Source: DASYXT01 sp035934555
Lineage (GTDB): Bacteria > Verrucomicrobiota > Verrucomicrobiia > Limisphaerales > UBA8199
DNA length: 64,000 nt
Direction: 5' to 3'
NCBI GenBank assembly: GCA_035934555.1
Contig: DASYXT010000039.1
Span: 138,808 to 202,807, forward strand
Shown here: positions 33,054 to 42,455 of the stretch, piece by piece
Position numbering within the stretch: the stretch's first letter is position 1
How the letters are laid out: each line of letters starts with the position of its first letter
The notes under the pieces: generated by a model
Databases searched by the model: none
What the model was told of the DNA's origin: nothing
The model's input: only the letters and a program-made list of their open reading frames with translations
Program-made: the position numbers and the translations under genes

Positions 33054-34514
33054 GTGAACAAATCGTGGCGTATTGGATTGGGAACCGGCGTTTTGGCGCT
33101 GGTGGTGTTATCGGCCTGGATGCTGGGCCGAGACTCGCGCAGCGCCAACTCGTTGGCCAAATACCGCGCGCAGCTCGCGGCTAAAGGTGAGCGCCTGACG
33201 ATTGCCGAGTTGATTGCCGCGCGTGTCCCCTCCACCAACGATTCCCAGGCCGTCCTCACCAATGCGGTGGCGTGCATAGGCGCACAAAGATTGCATCCTT
33301 CCGGGTTGGACCTGAGACACTATACCGCTCCAGGTCGAGCGCAAGCGGTCTGGCAACAAGACCCGCCCAATTGGGGCAATGGCTTCGGCCAGGCGCCGAG
33401 TGGAACCTGGGAAAATTTCGCCGCGGAAGTCGATTCCCTTCAGCAGCCGCTGGCTGATATTCGGCAAGCGCTAAAAAACCCTGCTCCCGATGCGGGGCCG
33501 CTGACCAATATCTGGGAGCGGCGGGTGGATTTTGTGAAAATGCGCCAGGCGGCACAATGGCTGATGGGGGCAGCCTTGTGCGAAGTGCACCGCGGCAATT
33601 TGGAGGCCGGCCTGGAGGACCTCGAGGCGCTGGCGGGCCTGGCGCGGATGGAACGAGACGAGTACACGCTGGTGGCGCAAATGATTCGAGTCGCGATTAC
33701 TGGCTTGGGAACCGCGACATCCTGGGAAATCCTCCAGGCGCCGGGGTGGACGGAGCCGCAACTGTTGCGCTTGCAACGAGCATGGGAAGGTGTGGACCTG
33801 TTCGGCGGGCTGGAACACGGAATGGTCGGTGAGCGCGCCATGGGTGAAGAGATTTGGCTGCAAGCCCATCAACCCAACCAGCGCGGCGTGCTGCGCAACC
33901 TTGGATTGAAGCCGGCCGGCCAGCCGAGCTTGCAAGCCCTCGTCAGCGATTACGTCTTGTTTCCTGTGTACAAGTTCGCCTTTCTGGACCAGGACGAACT
34001 GTTTCGGCTGCAGATCATGCAGGAATCGATCGAGGCCTTTCGCCTGCTGGAAAAGCGGCATACCCTGGCTGAAGCGCAAGCACGATTGGCGCCGGGGTTC
34101 GCGCGGCTCAACAAAGTCGCCAATTCGCCCCAGAAATATCGTTACGAGTTGAGCCTGATTAGCATTCCCAATTATACCAGGGCCGTCCAGACCACCACCC
34201 GAAATGAAACCGAACGGCAAATGACCATCGCGGCGGTGGCCCTGAAACGCTTCAATCTGCGCGAAGGCCGCTGGCCAGCCAACCTTAACGAGCTGGTCCC
34301 GGCGTACCTGGCCGAGCTGCCCTATGATCCGATGAGCGGGAAATCTCTCTGCTATCACACTGGCGCGGGCGGACAATTTGTTCTGTATTCGGTTGGTGAA
34401 GATGGGCGGGATGATGGCGGCGACGCCCGCCCGGGCCCGGGCGGAAGGCCCGGCGGCATGTGGGACGGCCGGGACGCGGTGTGGCCCATCGTCGCGCCAG
34501 TTCAACTCAAATAA
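33054..34514 (+). CDS. Membrane-anchored protein of unknown function with pilin-like C-terminus
   Basis: A 486-residue protein. A single N-terminal hydrophobic helix (GTGVLALVVLSAWMLG, about residues 9-24) anchors a long periplasmic helical domain. The C-terminal ~70 residues (RWPANLNELVPAYLAELPYD, then FVLYSVGEDGRDDGGD) resemble the end of type II secretion major pseudopilins. I recall this pattern in Verrucomicrobia-specific hypotheticals. The GTG at 33054 is chosen because it precedes the helix; a TTG at 33000 overlapping acpS would add 18 residues. Function unknown. It is probably co-transcribed with pdxJ-acpS but need not be functionally linked. Confidence 0.7.
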   Translation: MNKSWRIGLGTGVLALVVLSAWMLGRDSRSANSLAKYRAQLAAKGERLTIAELIAARVPSTNDSQAVLTNAVACIGAQRLHPSGLDLRHYTAPGRAQAVWQQDPPNWGNGFGQAPSGTWENFAAEVDSLQQPLADIRQALKNPAPDAGPLTNIWERRVDFVKMRQAAQWLMGAALCEVHRGNLEAGLEDLEALAGLARMERDEYTLVAQMIRVAITGLGTATSWEILQAPGWTEPQLLRLQRAWEGVDLFGGLEHGMVGERAMGEEIWLQAHQPNQRGVLRNLGLKPAGQPSLQALVSDYVLFPVYKFAFLDQDELFRLQIMQESIEAFRLLEKRHTLAEAQARLAPGFARLNKVANSPQKYRYELSLISIPNYTRAVQTTTRNETERQMTIAAVALKRFNLREGRWPANLNELVPAYLAELPYDPMSGKSLCYHTGAGGQFVLYSVGEDGRDDGGDARPGPGGRPGGMWDGRDAVWPIVAPVQLK

Positions 34515-34536
34515 CCAGGAGTCGATTAATCAATAA

Positions 34537-36144
34537 TTAACGAACACGAAGCAGTGCCAGGGAAATATCGTCCTCCTGGGACCGGCTTCCAGTAAAGCTT
34601 TCAATGGCTTTGCGGAGTGATTGGGTCCATTGGCTGAGTTGATGAGGGAAAGGCGCTTGCTCCAGAGACGCGCGAAGACGTTCGGGACCGAACATTTCGT
34701 CATTCGCTGCGGGAGCTTCCGTCACTCCGTCGGTATAAAGGAGGAACAACTCGCCTGATTGGAGCTCACAGCGCACTTTCGGATAGTCCTCGGACCGCTC
34801 CATAAAGCCAAGGAGTGGACCTTGTTTGATGGCGACCATTTCCACCGAGCCATCGGGATGACGGAGCAGGGGGGCAGGATGACCGGCGGATGAGATCTCC
34901 ATCGTGCGAGCGCCTGGGTCAAACACACAAAAGCTTAACGTGACGAACTGCCCGTTTGGGTTTTGTTGTGCGACGGCGTTGTTAAGTTCGCGCAGGAGGG
35001 TCGCCGGATCCGCTTGCCGCTTGGCCAGGCTGCGTAACAGCGCCCGGACCACGCCCATAAACAGGGCTGCGGGGATGCCTTTGCCGCAAACGTCGGCGAC
35101 CGCCAGGGCGAGGCGATCTTCTCCAATCCGGAAGTAATCGTAGAAGTCGCCGGAGATCTCATTGGCGGGGTGGAGTTCGGCATGCACTTCGAAGTTCTTT
35201 TGGCGGAATTCGGGGACCTCGGTTGGCAGGTAGCTGAGTTGTATTTCTCGAGCCACAGCGACCTCGTTCTCGATGCGTTGTCGCGCGAGCAATTCCTGGT
35301 GGAGTTGGGCGTTTTCGAGCGCGACGGAGACCTGCAGCCCGACGGCGGTGAGCAAGTTGAGGTCCTCGGGGGTGAAACCATCATCGCGCCCTGTGCGATC
35401 GAGTTGCAGAACACCAATGGATTTTCCGCTCTTGGTCTGAAGTGGTGCGCAGATGAAAGAGCGAACCCCGAGGGAAAGAACGCTTTGCGCCTCGGCAAAG
35501 CGGCTGTCCGTAAGCAAGTTCTCGGCAAAAATCCCCACGCCTTCAGAGGTGACCTGGCGGACGATTGAGGCGCTATACCCGGTATTTTCAGACTGGCTCC
35601 CACGGTGCCTTGCCGCACGGACGACCGGGCCGCCAGGTTCGAGAAGTATGACCAGACCCCGTTCCCCTTGAGGGAACAACGCAAAAAGATGATCAAGAAT
35701 GCGGGGCAATAATTGATCGAGTCCGAGGAACCTTCCCAAATCGGCAGATATCTGCAGAACCACCTGGAGCTTGCGAGCAGCGTCGGCCCGATAAAGTTCG
35801 GCGTTAGCGCTGTTCGCAACAGTCCGTGCCCTGATGGTGTAATCAGCAGGGCCGTCGGTGCTCTCGAAGCGGAGCACATAGGGCCCGATCCCAATCTCGT
35901 CGTGCAAATGAAGCGCAGCCGGGGCTTGCAATCGCTTGCCGTTGAGGAAGGTGCCATTGGCAGAGTCAAGATCTTCGATGCGCGAATCGTCTCCCTGGCG
36001 GACAAGCCGCGCGTGACGGCGGCTGACTTTCTGACCTTCGAGCCGGATGTGCGCCCCAGCCTGACGGCCAATGATGACTTCGGGCCCATTCAACTCGAAA
36101 GTCTTTCCCGCCTCGGTGCTGTTGATCACGACGAGTCGCGCCAT
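34537..36144 (-). CDS. FHA-GAF-SpoIIE protein phosphatase (PP2C type)
   Basis: A 535-residue signalling protein. The FHA domain (about residues 1-95: IIGRQAGAHIRLEGQKVSRRHARL, quoted as the FHA core IIGRQAG and VSRRHARL) binds phosphothreonine. A GAF domain (about 130-285) senses a small ligand. The C-terminal SpoIIE/PP2C domain (about 310-530) has ISGDFYDYFRIGEDRLALAV and DVCGKGIPAALFMGV with the metal-binding aspartates. The start at 36144 is supported by a perfect GGAGGTGACCCC spacing. The domain set suggests a partner-switch or stress-response phosphatase. No anti-sigma partner is encoded nearby. Confidence 0.92.
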   Translation of the reverse strand: MARLVVINSTEAGKTFELNGPEVIIGRQAGAHIRLEGQKVSRRHARLVRQGDDSRIEDLDSANGTFLNGKRLQAPAALHLHDEIGIGPYVLRFESTDGPADYTIRARTVANSANAELYRADAARKLQVVLQISADLGRFLGLDQLLPRILDHLFALFPQGERGLVILLEPGGPVVRAARHRGSQSENTGYSASIVRQVTSEGVGIFAENLLTDSRFAEAQSVLSLGVRSFICAPLQTKSGKSIGVLQLDRTGRDDGFTPEDLNLLTAVGLQVSVALENAQLHQELLARQRIENEVAVAREIQLSYLPTEVPEFRQKNFEVHAELHPANEISGDFYDYFRIGEDRLALAVADVCGKGIPAALFMGVVRALLRSLAKRQADPATLLRELNNAVAQQNPNGQFVTLSFCVFDPGARTMEISSAGHPAPLLRHPDGSVEMVAIKQGPLLGFMERSEDYPKVRCELQSGELFLLYTDGVTEAPAANDEMFGPERLRASLEQAPFPHQLSQWTQSLRKAIESFTGSRSQEDDISLALLRVR

Positions 36145-36308
36145 GGGGTCACCTCCGGTGAACTGAGCGAACAACCCCAGACCAAGTCATGGGGGAGGCC
36201 CTCGGTTTCATTCGAGCCGAGCCTAAAGGCCGAAGGGAGGAAGTCAACGGTGAAGGCCGATCCTGCCGACGTTATGGCCGAGATGAATTCCAGGCTGGTC
36301 CCCAGGGG

Positions 36309-37622
36309 CTATTTGTCCGAGACAGAATTGAGCCCGAGCTGTGCGCGACTGCCGGCCTCATTGGCGATCAGGGATTGGCCGCGCAGGCGGTTGCCGTAAA
36401 TCAATGCGGCGGCGACCTGCGGCCCGAGGCTGATTTGCGGTTTGCCGGCGTCCATGAAATCGCACGCGCTCACCGTCAACCCGCCTGAGAGCGCCTCGAT
36501 CGCCGCAGCTTTCGCATTCTTCTGTCCCCAATTGATAAAATGACAGTTGAGGAACGTGGTCTGGCCGGTGCCTTGCAGACGCGCGTGGTGGTCGGTGGTT
36601 GGTATGCCCCAAAACCCGCAAGCGGTGAACTTAACCGGGCCGCTGTTGGTCTGGGCGATTTCGATTCCGGCCATGAACTGGCAGTTGACGAAGGAATGGC
36701 CCGCATGCGACTGGCCGGCCTCGACTCGCACGGCCAACGGCCCGACATCCGAACCGCACTGCGTCAGCAAACAATTGCCGGGCCCGGCGTGGTTCTGGAC
36801 GAAGTGATAGCCAATGCTGTAGCCGATGCAAAAGCAGTTGGATAGAAATTGCCAGTCGGTGCGGCCCAGGATGAAAGCGACCCCCTGAGCGCGTATGAAA
36901 TCGTACAGCTCGTGTTCCCACCCGCCCCAGAAGGTCCAGAAATGCACATTCTCGACGCGGCCGACGTCAAAGCATTGGTCGATGAACAGCCCGCGATAGA
37001 GCGGTTGGCCGTACAAGCCGCTGATGAAATGGCGGCCGGCGGCGAACGTGCCGAAATCCACCGCCTGGTACGGATTGACCAACAGAACGTCGAGCAAGGA
37101 GATATTGTCACCCTGCCCGCGAATGGTCCAGGGATAGGGCACCGGCGGGTTCTGCATCTTTTGTTCCGGGTAGAATACGGTCAACCCGCGGAGAGTGCTG
37201 CTCGCGTGCAAAGTAATAAAGGGGGTGCTGTTCAGGTCGCCTGCGCCCGCCAACGCCAGCAACACGCTGCCCTCGTCCTTCTGGCGCGCGGCGGGAGCGC
37301 GGAAAACCCCTTCGAGCATTACGTTGGGCGGGACGTCGAGGTGCCCTTCGATGCGGTACTGCCCACGCGGCACGAACACGGCCAGGTTGCCGCCATTGGC
37401 GGCCGCTTTCATCGCCGCTTGAAATGCCGCGGTGCTGTCCTTGCTCGCATCGGGAGCGGCGCCGAAATCCTGCACGTTGAGAGCTTGAGGCGCGGGTCCG
37501 GAGCGAGGCGAGGCTTCAGCTCCGGAGGCGTGAAGGTCTGCGCCGGCGAATGCGCCGCCCGCGGCGGTGAATCCCAGGCGGGAGAGCATCTGCCGGCGTG
37601 AAATGTGGTTGTCTGGTTCCAT
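36309..37622 (-). CDS. Tat-exported parallel beta-helix protein (pectate lyase superfamily)
   Basis: A 437-residue protein with a twin-arginine signal (HISRRQMLSRLGFTAAGG, R at about 9-10) and a Pectate_lyase_3/right-handed beta-helix domain (about 50-430). The domain starts NVQDFGAAPDASKDSTAAFQ, the usual N-terminal cap of this superfamily. No catalytic aspartate pair of GH28 polygalacturonases is evident, so activity on a polysaccharide is plausible but not shown. The ATG at 37622 is chosen. It stands downstream of the phosphoketolase gene in the same direction with a 74-base gap. Confidence 0.8.
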   Translation of the reverse strand: MEPDNHISRRQMLSRLGFTAAGGAFAGADLHASGAEASPRSGPAPQALNVQDFGAAPDASKDSTAAFQAAMKAAANGGNLAVFVPRGQYRIEGHLDVPPNVMLEGVFRAPAARQKDEGSVLLALAGAGDLNSTPFITLHASSTLRGLTVFYPEQKMQNPPVPYPWTIRGQGDNISLLDVLLVNPYQAVDFGTFAAGRHFISGLYGQPLYRGLFIDQCFDVGRVENVHFWTFWGGWEHELYDFIRAQGVAFILGRTDWQFLSNCFCIGYSIGYHFVQNHAGPGNCLLTQCGSDVGPLAVRVEAGQSHAGHSFVNCQFMAGIEIAQTNSGPVKFTACGFWGIPTTDHHARLQGTGQTTFLNCHFINWGQKNAKAAAIEALSGGLTVSACDFMDAGKPQISLGPQVAAALIYGNRLRGQSLIANEAGSRAQLGLNSVSDK

Positions 37623-37696
37623 TCCTGTGCAGACGATCACTCACCTGCGGGTATTCACCGGCCTGAATCCTGATTACTGTCTCCACGCTCCACGTG

Positions 37697-40147
37697 TCAT
37701 CCCCCTCTCTCTCCCCTCCGCTGGGCTGTCGCTGGTTTTCCCTGCCCGCGCCATTTCCAATTGCGGATTTCGGGCATGTCCTCGCCGTAGCGGTGAATGT
37801 ACTGCTTATGTTCGAGGAGTTTGTCGCGAATGGCCTGTTTGGCGTAGGCGACGCGGGAGCCAAGGCAGGTGATGCGGTCGAGCACATCCGCGGCGAGGTG
37901 GAACCGATCGAGATCGTTGAGCACGACCATATCAAAGGGCGTGGTAGTGGTGCCTTCCTCCTTGTAACCGCGCACGTGGAGATTGTGATGGTTGGTGCGG
38001 CGATAAGTCAGCCGGTGAATCAGCCAGGGATAGCCGTGGTAAGCGAAGATGATGGGCTTATCCTTGGTGAACAGCGCGTCGAAATCTCGATCGCTCAGCC
38101 CGTGCGGATGTTCGGTTTTGGGCTGGATGGTCATCAGGTCCACGACGTTGATGACGCGGATTTTCAATTCCGGGAAGTGATCGCGCAACAATTCGACGGC
38201 AGCGAGAGTTTCGAGCGTCGGCACGTCGCCGGCGCAGGCCATGACCACATCGGGTTCGTGGCCCTGGTCGTTGCTGGCCCAAGGCCAAATGCCGATGCCG
38301 GCCGTGCAATGCTTGATGGCGGCATCCATGTCCAGCCATTGCGAAGAGGGCTGTTTGCCGGCGACAATGACATTGACGTAATGGCGGCTGCGCAGGCAGT
38401 GGTCGGCGACCGATAACAGGCAGTTGGCGTCAGGCGGCAGGTACACGCGGATGATGTCGGCTTTCTTATTCATCACGTGATCAATGAAGCCCGGGTCCTG
38501 GTGACTAAAGCCATTATGGTCCTGGCGCCAGACATGGGACGTGAGCAAGTAATTGAGGGAGGCAATAGGCCGGCGCCAGGCAATGTTGCGCGTCACTTTC
38601 AGCCATTTGGCGTGCTGATTGAACATTGAATCGACGATGTGGATGAAAGCTTCGTAGCAGGAGAAAAAGCCGTGGCGGCCGGTCAGCAGGTACCCTTCGA
38701 GCCAGCCCTGGCACAGGTGTTCGCTTAGCACTTCCATCACGCGGCCATCGCAACTGAGGTGGTCGTCGGTCTTCTCCAGTTCAGCGCAAAAAGTCCGGTC
38801 GGTGACCTCGAACAGGGCCGTGAGCCGGTTCGACGCGGTTTCGTCGGGGCCAAAGACGCGGAAGTTCGCGTCTGATTGGTTCAACCGCATCACATCGCGC
38901 AAGAACTCGCCCAGGATGCGGGTCGCTTCGGCCGTCGTCGCGCCTGGGCTGGGAACGGCGACGGCGTAATCGGTGAAGTTCGGCAACTTGAGGTCGCGCA
39001 GCAGCAAGCCGCCGTTGGCGTGCGGATTGGCGCTCATGCGACGATTGCCTTGAGGCGCGAGGTCGGCGAGGTCGGGCCGGAGCCGGCCTTGCGCATCGAA
39101 CAATCCCGCCGGCCGATAACTTTTCATCCATTGTTCGAGCATTTTGAGGTGGGCGGGTTTCTGGGCCAACTCGGCCAGCGGCACCTGGTGGGCGCGCCAG
39201 GTCCCCTCGACCGGCAGACCATCCACCACTTTGGGGCCCGTCCATCCCTTTGGGCTGCGCAGGATGATCATGGGCCAGGCGGGGCGTTGCTTGAAGCCAC
39301 GCTCGCGTGCATCGGTTTGAATGCTTTTGATTCTTACGAACGCCTGTTCGAGGGTCGTGGCCATCAGTTGATGCATCCGCGGCGGATCGTCACCTTCGAC
39401 AAAGTACGGTTCATAACCGTAACCGCGGAACAGCTCTTCGAGTTCAGTGTGGCTGATGCGGGCCAGCACGGTGGGGTTGGCAATTTTATAGCCGTTGAGG
39501 TGAAGGATGGGTAACACGGCGCCGTCGCGCGCGGGGTTGAGGAACTTATTCGAATGCCAACTGGTCGCCAGCGGTCCGGTCTCGGCCTCGCCATCGCCTA
39601 CGACGCACGCGGCGATAAGGTCAGGGTTGTCGAATACGGCGCCATACGCATGAGCGAGGGCATAACCGAGCTCGCCCCCTTCATGGATTGAGCCGGGGGT
39701 TTCGGGGGCAGCATGACTGGGAATGCCGCCTGGGAAAGAGAATTGCTTAAAGAGGTGTTTCAGACCGGGCTCATCCTGTGAGACCCCTGGGTAAAGTTCG
39801 CTGTAGGTGCCTTCCAGGTAGGCGTTGGCAACGACGCCCGGCCCGCCATGGCCGGGACCGGTGATGAAGATCACATTCAGGTCCTGCGCCTTAATCAGGC
39901 GGTTGAGGTGGAGGTAAATAAAATTCAGGCCAGGAGTCGTGCCCCAGTGGCCGAGCAGCCTGGGTTTTACGTGTTCAAGCTTCAACGGCTGCTTCAGCAG
40001 CGGGTTGTCATAGAGATAAATCTGGCCAACCGACAGGTAATTGGCCGCGCGCCAGTAGGCGTCCATCCGGTTGAGCAAGTCCGCCGAAAGCGGCCCTGTC
40101 TGGCTGGTTAGTCCAGAATTTTCCACATGGTTTGCTTCGCGTTTCAT
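37697..40147 (-). CDS. xfp: Phosphoketolase (xylulose 5-P / fructose 6-P)
   Basis: An 816-residue thiamine-diphosphate enzyme that splits xylulose 5-phosphate (and usually fructose 6-phosphate) into acetyl phosphate and a smaller sugar phosphate. Thiamine and metal motifs: ITGPGHGGPGVVANAYLEG (about 95-113), CVVGDGEAETGPLATSWHSN (about 186-205). Further family blocks: LPILHLNGYKIANPTVLAR, LRSPKGWTGPK, SHQDPGFIDH. Length is typical. The start is supported by AGGAGAAAAGAT just upstream. Acetate kinase precedes it by 26 bases on the same transcript, which completes the acetyl phosphate to acetate plus ATP step. Confidence 0.96.
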   Translation of the reverse strand: MKREANHVENSGLTSQTGPLSADLLNRMDAYWRAANYLSVGQIYLYDNPLLKQPLKLEHVKPRLLGHWGTTPGLNFIYLHLNRLIKAQDLNVIFITGPGHGGPGVVANAYLEGTYSELYPGVSQDEPGLKHLFKQFSFPGGIPSHAAPETPGSIHEGGELGYALAHAYGAVFDNPDLIAACVVGDGEAETGPLATSWHSNKFLNPARDGAVLPILHLNGYKIANPTVLARISHTELEELFRGYGYEPYFVEGDDPPRMHQLMATTLEQAFVRIKSIQTDARERGFKQRPAWPMIILRSPKGWTGPKVVDGLPVEGTWRAHQVPLAELAQKPAHLKMLEQWMKSYRPAGLFDAQGRLRPDLADLAPQGNRRMSANPHANGGLLLRDLKLPNFTDYAVAVPSPGATTAEATRILGEFLRDVMRLNQSDANFRVFGPDETASNRLTALFEVTDRTFCAELEKTDDHLSCDGRVMEVLSEHLCQGWLEGYLLTGRHGFFSCYEAFIHIVDSMFNQHAKWLKVTRNIAWRRPIASLNYLLTSHVWRQDHNGFSHQDPGFIDHVMNKKADIIRVYLPPDANCLLSVADHCLRSRHYVNVIVAGKQPSSQWLDMDAAIKHCTAGIGIWPWASNDQGHEPDVVMACAGDVPTLETLAAVELLRDHFPELKIRVINVVDLMTIQPKTEHPHGLSDRDFDALFTKDKPIIFAYHGYPWLIHRLTYRRTNHHNLHVRGYKEEGTTTTPFDMVVLNDLDRFHLAADVLDRITCLGSRVAYAKQAIRDKLLEHKQYIHRYGEDMPEIRNWKWRGQGKPATAQRRGERGG

Positions 40148-40173
40148 ATCTTTTCTCCTGTTCTGAGTTGCTG

Positions 40174-41379
40174 CTATGCCCGCGGTACTTGTTGTTCGCG
40201 CATTCGGCAGACGGTGCGCGCAATCATCAGTTCCTCATCGGTTTTCATGACCCTGGCCGTCACGCGCGATGTGGACGTGGAGATCACCCCCGTCCCGGCC
40301 AGGTTGGCGTCCGGCGCCAATTGGAGTCCGAGGAAGTCCAGGCCGTCGCAGATGCGCGCGCGGATGACCGGTGCGGCCTCGCCGATGCCGCCTGCGAACA
40401 CCAGCGTATCCAAACCGCCCATCGCGGCGGCGAATGCGCCGAGCGCCTTTTTGACTTCATAGCAAAACAAGACGACGGCCTCCGCCGCCCGGGCGTCGTG
40501 GCTTTCCAGGGCCAACAGTTCGCGCATATCCGAGGTCGTTTCCGAGATACCCCGCAAGCCGCTTTCGAAATTGACCATGTGGTTGAATTGTTTTGCCCCC
40601 AGCCGCTCGGTTCGTGCCAAATACCAGACTAATCCGGGATCGACATTTCCCGAGCGTGTGCTCATCGGCACGCCGGCTGCCGGCGTAAAACCCATCGTGG
40701 TGTCATGAGGTTTGCCGTCTTGCACGGCCGCCAGGCTGGCGCCATTGCCTAGATGCGCCAGAACAACCCGGCCGCGCGTCGCAGCGGGGTCGCCAAGCCG
40801 CACCAGTTCTTCCATGAGGAACGCGTAGGATAAGCCGTGAAACCCATATCGGCGGACGCCACGGTCAGCATAACGCCGAGGCAACGGCAGCAGACGCGCG
40901 ACTGTTGGCAGGTCCTTGTGAAAGGCGGTGTCAAAACACGCAACCTGCGGCAGGCCTGGAAAGCGGCGCGCAAAAGCCTCCGTCAGCAGGATTTCTTCGG
41001 GCAGGTGTTCCGGGTCGAATGGTTCCAGCTCGTGCAGCGCCTGAACCAGTTCCGCAGTGATCCATGCGGGTTGTGTGTATTTAGGTCCTCCGTGGACAAC
41101 CCGGTGCCCAACGGCTGCCAAACCCCGGCCACTGAACCGCTGCTCGACCCAGTCCATCAAAGTTCCGACGGCAGCTTGGTGGTCTGGCGCGGATATGCTG
41201 CGGGAAAAGCTATCGGTGGGAGAATCGCCTTTGGCGCTGAAGAGTGCCGATGGACAACCGATGCGCTCGATTTTACCCGCCAAAATCCGGCGCAGCGGGG
41301 ACGTGGTCGCAAACAGCGCGAACTTAATGCTGGATGAACCGCCGTTGACAGTCAGGATGCATTCCGGTCCCGGGTCCAT
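40174..41379 (-). CDS. ackA: Acetate kinase
   Basis: A 401-residue enzyme that converts acetyl phosphate and ADP to acetate and ATP. Motifs: ILTVNGGSSSIKFALF (phosphate 1), VGHRVVHGG, CFDTAFHKDLP, RRYGFHGLSY, AHLGNGASLAAV and FAGGIGEAAPVIR. The start at 41379 follows GAGGG, and the 32 extra residues in the open frame upstream have no family character. It is the first gene of an operon with the phosphoketolase. The pairing implies a phosphoketolase shunt that yields ATP from pentose or hexose phosphates. Confidence 0.95.
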   Translation of the reverse strand: MDPGPECILTVNGGSSSIKFALFATTSPLRRILAGKIERIGCPSALFSAKGDSPTDSFSRSISAPDHQAAVGTLMDWVEQRFSGRGLAAVGHRVVHGGPKYTQPAWITAELVQALHELEPFDPEHLPEEILLTEAFARRFPGLPQVACFDTAFHKDLPTVARLLPLPRRYADRGVRRYGFHGLSYAFLMEELVRLGDPAATRGRVVLAHLGNGASLAAVQDGKPHDTTMGFTPAAGVPMSTRSGNVDPGLVWYLARTERLGAKQFNHMVNFESGLRGISETTSDMRELLALESHDARAAEAVVLFCYEVKKALGAFAAAMGGLDTLVFAGGIGEAAPVIRARICDGLDFLGLQLAPDANLAGTGVISTSTSRVTARVMKTDEELMIARTVCRMREQQVPRA

Positions 41380-41544
41380 AATCCCTCGAGTGCCCGAGCC
41401 TCCCACGGCATAGGCGCAGGCGCAAGTGAACTTCGCGGGACGAGTTGGCGCGCGGACATTCCTGTCCGCAGCCACGTGGTTCTGGCAGTGGCTGGCGAAT
41501 GGGGGAGCGGGGGGCGCTCCGACGTTCGCGTAAGGGGCGCCAGC

Positions 41545-42270
41545 CTACCGCGCGCTAGCTTCAGCCCGAGCTGGGCCAGGGGGCGGGGTATTGTTTTGCA
41601 AAGCGATCGAAGAGAGTCGGCTGCCCGAGTCAGCCAATTGGTCGGTCAAAGCGGCCAGGGCGGTTTGCAATTTGGCGGCGTTGGCATGTGCGTTTTCGGC
41701 AATCGGTTTGATAGCCGTCAATCCGCCATCGGTTAGGTCGGCACTGAGGGCGCGGCGGATGTCCAAAAGGTAAGCGATCACCGGCTGAACGGCGGTCTGG
41801 CTGTCCGCATAACGCTGATTGATGGAATCGAATCGATTCGAGACTTCGGTGCGCCGATTCGCGCTGACTTCGCGAATTTTGTCGAAGGTCACCCCTTCCA
41901 ACTGCTTGTCCCAGGTGCGCAGGTAGGCGGCATTCTTCTGCGCCATGGTTTTTCCCGTCAGGTCGGTCCGGTTGGCCGCCGTCACCAGGCGGTCCAACGC
42001 GACGCTGAATTGGTGGTATGGAATGCGGAGGTCGGCGCCCGGCTGGTTCACCAGGTCGGTGAGGGTGGTCATGGCAAGGTCCAGAGCGCGCTGCTCGTCC
42101 TGCACCTCGGCGGCAGCGTGACGCACGCCCCGCGCGGCGGTGTCGTTGGGAGGATGGGCCGTCATCAAGGCGCAGCCCGATACGCCGAGCAAGCCGAGCA
42201 GGGCCAACACGCAGTAGAAGCCGGCGCACGCGCACAATTTTGTGGGTATTTTCATAAAGCAGTTCTTCAT
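41545..42270 (-). CDS. DUF2959-like lipoprotein
   Basis: A 241-residue lipoprotein. A signal peptide ends at the lipobox LGVSGC (about residue 33), so the protein is probably attached to a membrane by its Cys. The mature part is helical with coiled-coil character (about 55-215) and a conserved-looking D-L-T-G-K-T motif near the middle. I place it in the DUF2959 family of helical lipoproteins, with moderate confidence. The ATG at 42270 or the one 5 codons later could be used. Role unknown. It precedes no clear operon partner. Confidence 0.7.
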   Translation of the reverse strand: MKNCFMKIPTKLCACAGFYCVLALLGLLGVSGCALMTAHPPNDTAARGVRHAAAEVQDEQRALDLAMTTLTDLVNQPGADLRIPYHQFSVALDRLVTAANRTDLTGKTMAQKNAAYLRTWDKQLEGVTFDKIREVSANRRTEVSNRFDSINQRYADSQTAVQPVIAYLLDIRRALSADLTDGGLTAIKPIAENAHANAAKLQTALAALTDQLADSGSRLSSIALQNNTPPPGPARAEASAR

Positions 42271-42455
42271 TGATCCACAGCAGACGGTTAAAGTCACCTT
42301 ACCAGCTTCCGGGCAGTGGGGTGCATGGGGTCTTTCCCCAGTCCCTCCTGGGGTTTTCTGGTGGCCAACAAGGCGAGCGTCCAACGCCGAGCATAAGCGC
42401 GGATGATTCCGGTTTTCGCCTTGGCTAGGAAAATGGTTGTCCCATCTTGTGGGCT

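Noticed and set aside
33471..34505. 344-aa minus-strand open frame across the 486-aa unknown gene
   Set aside because: The plus-strand gene has a credible start, a membrane helix and a family-like C-terminus, whereas this frame has none.
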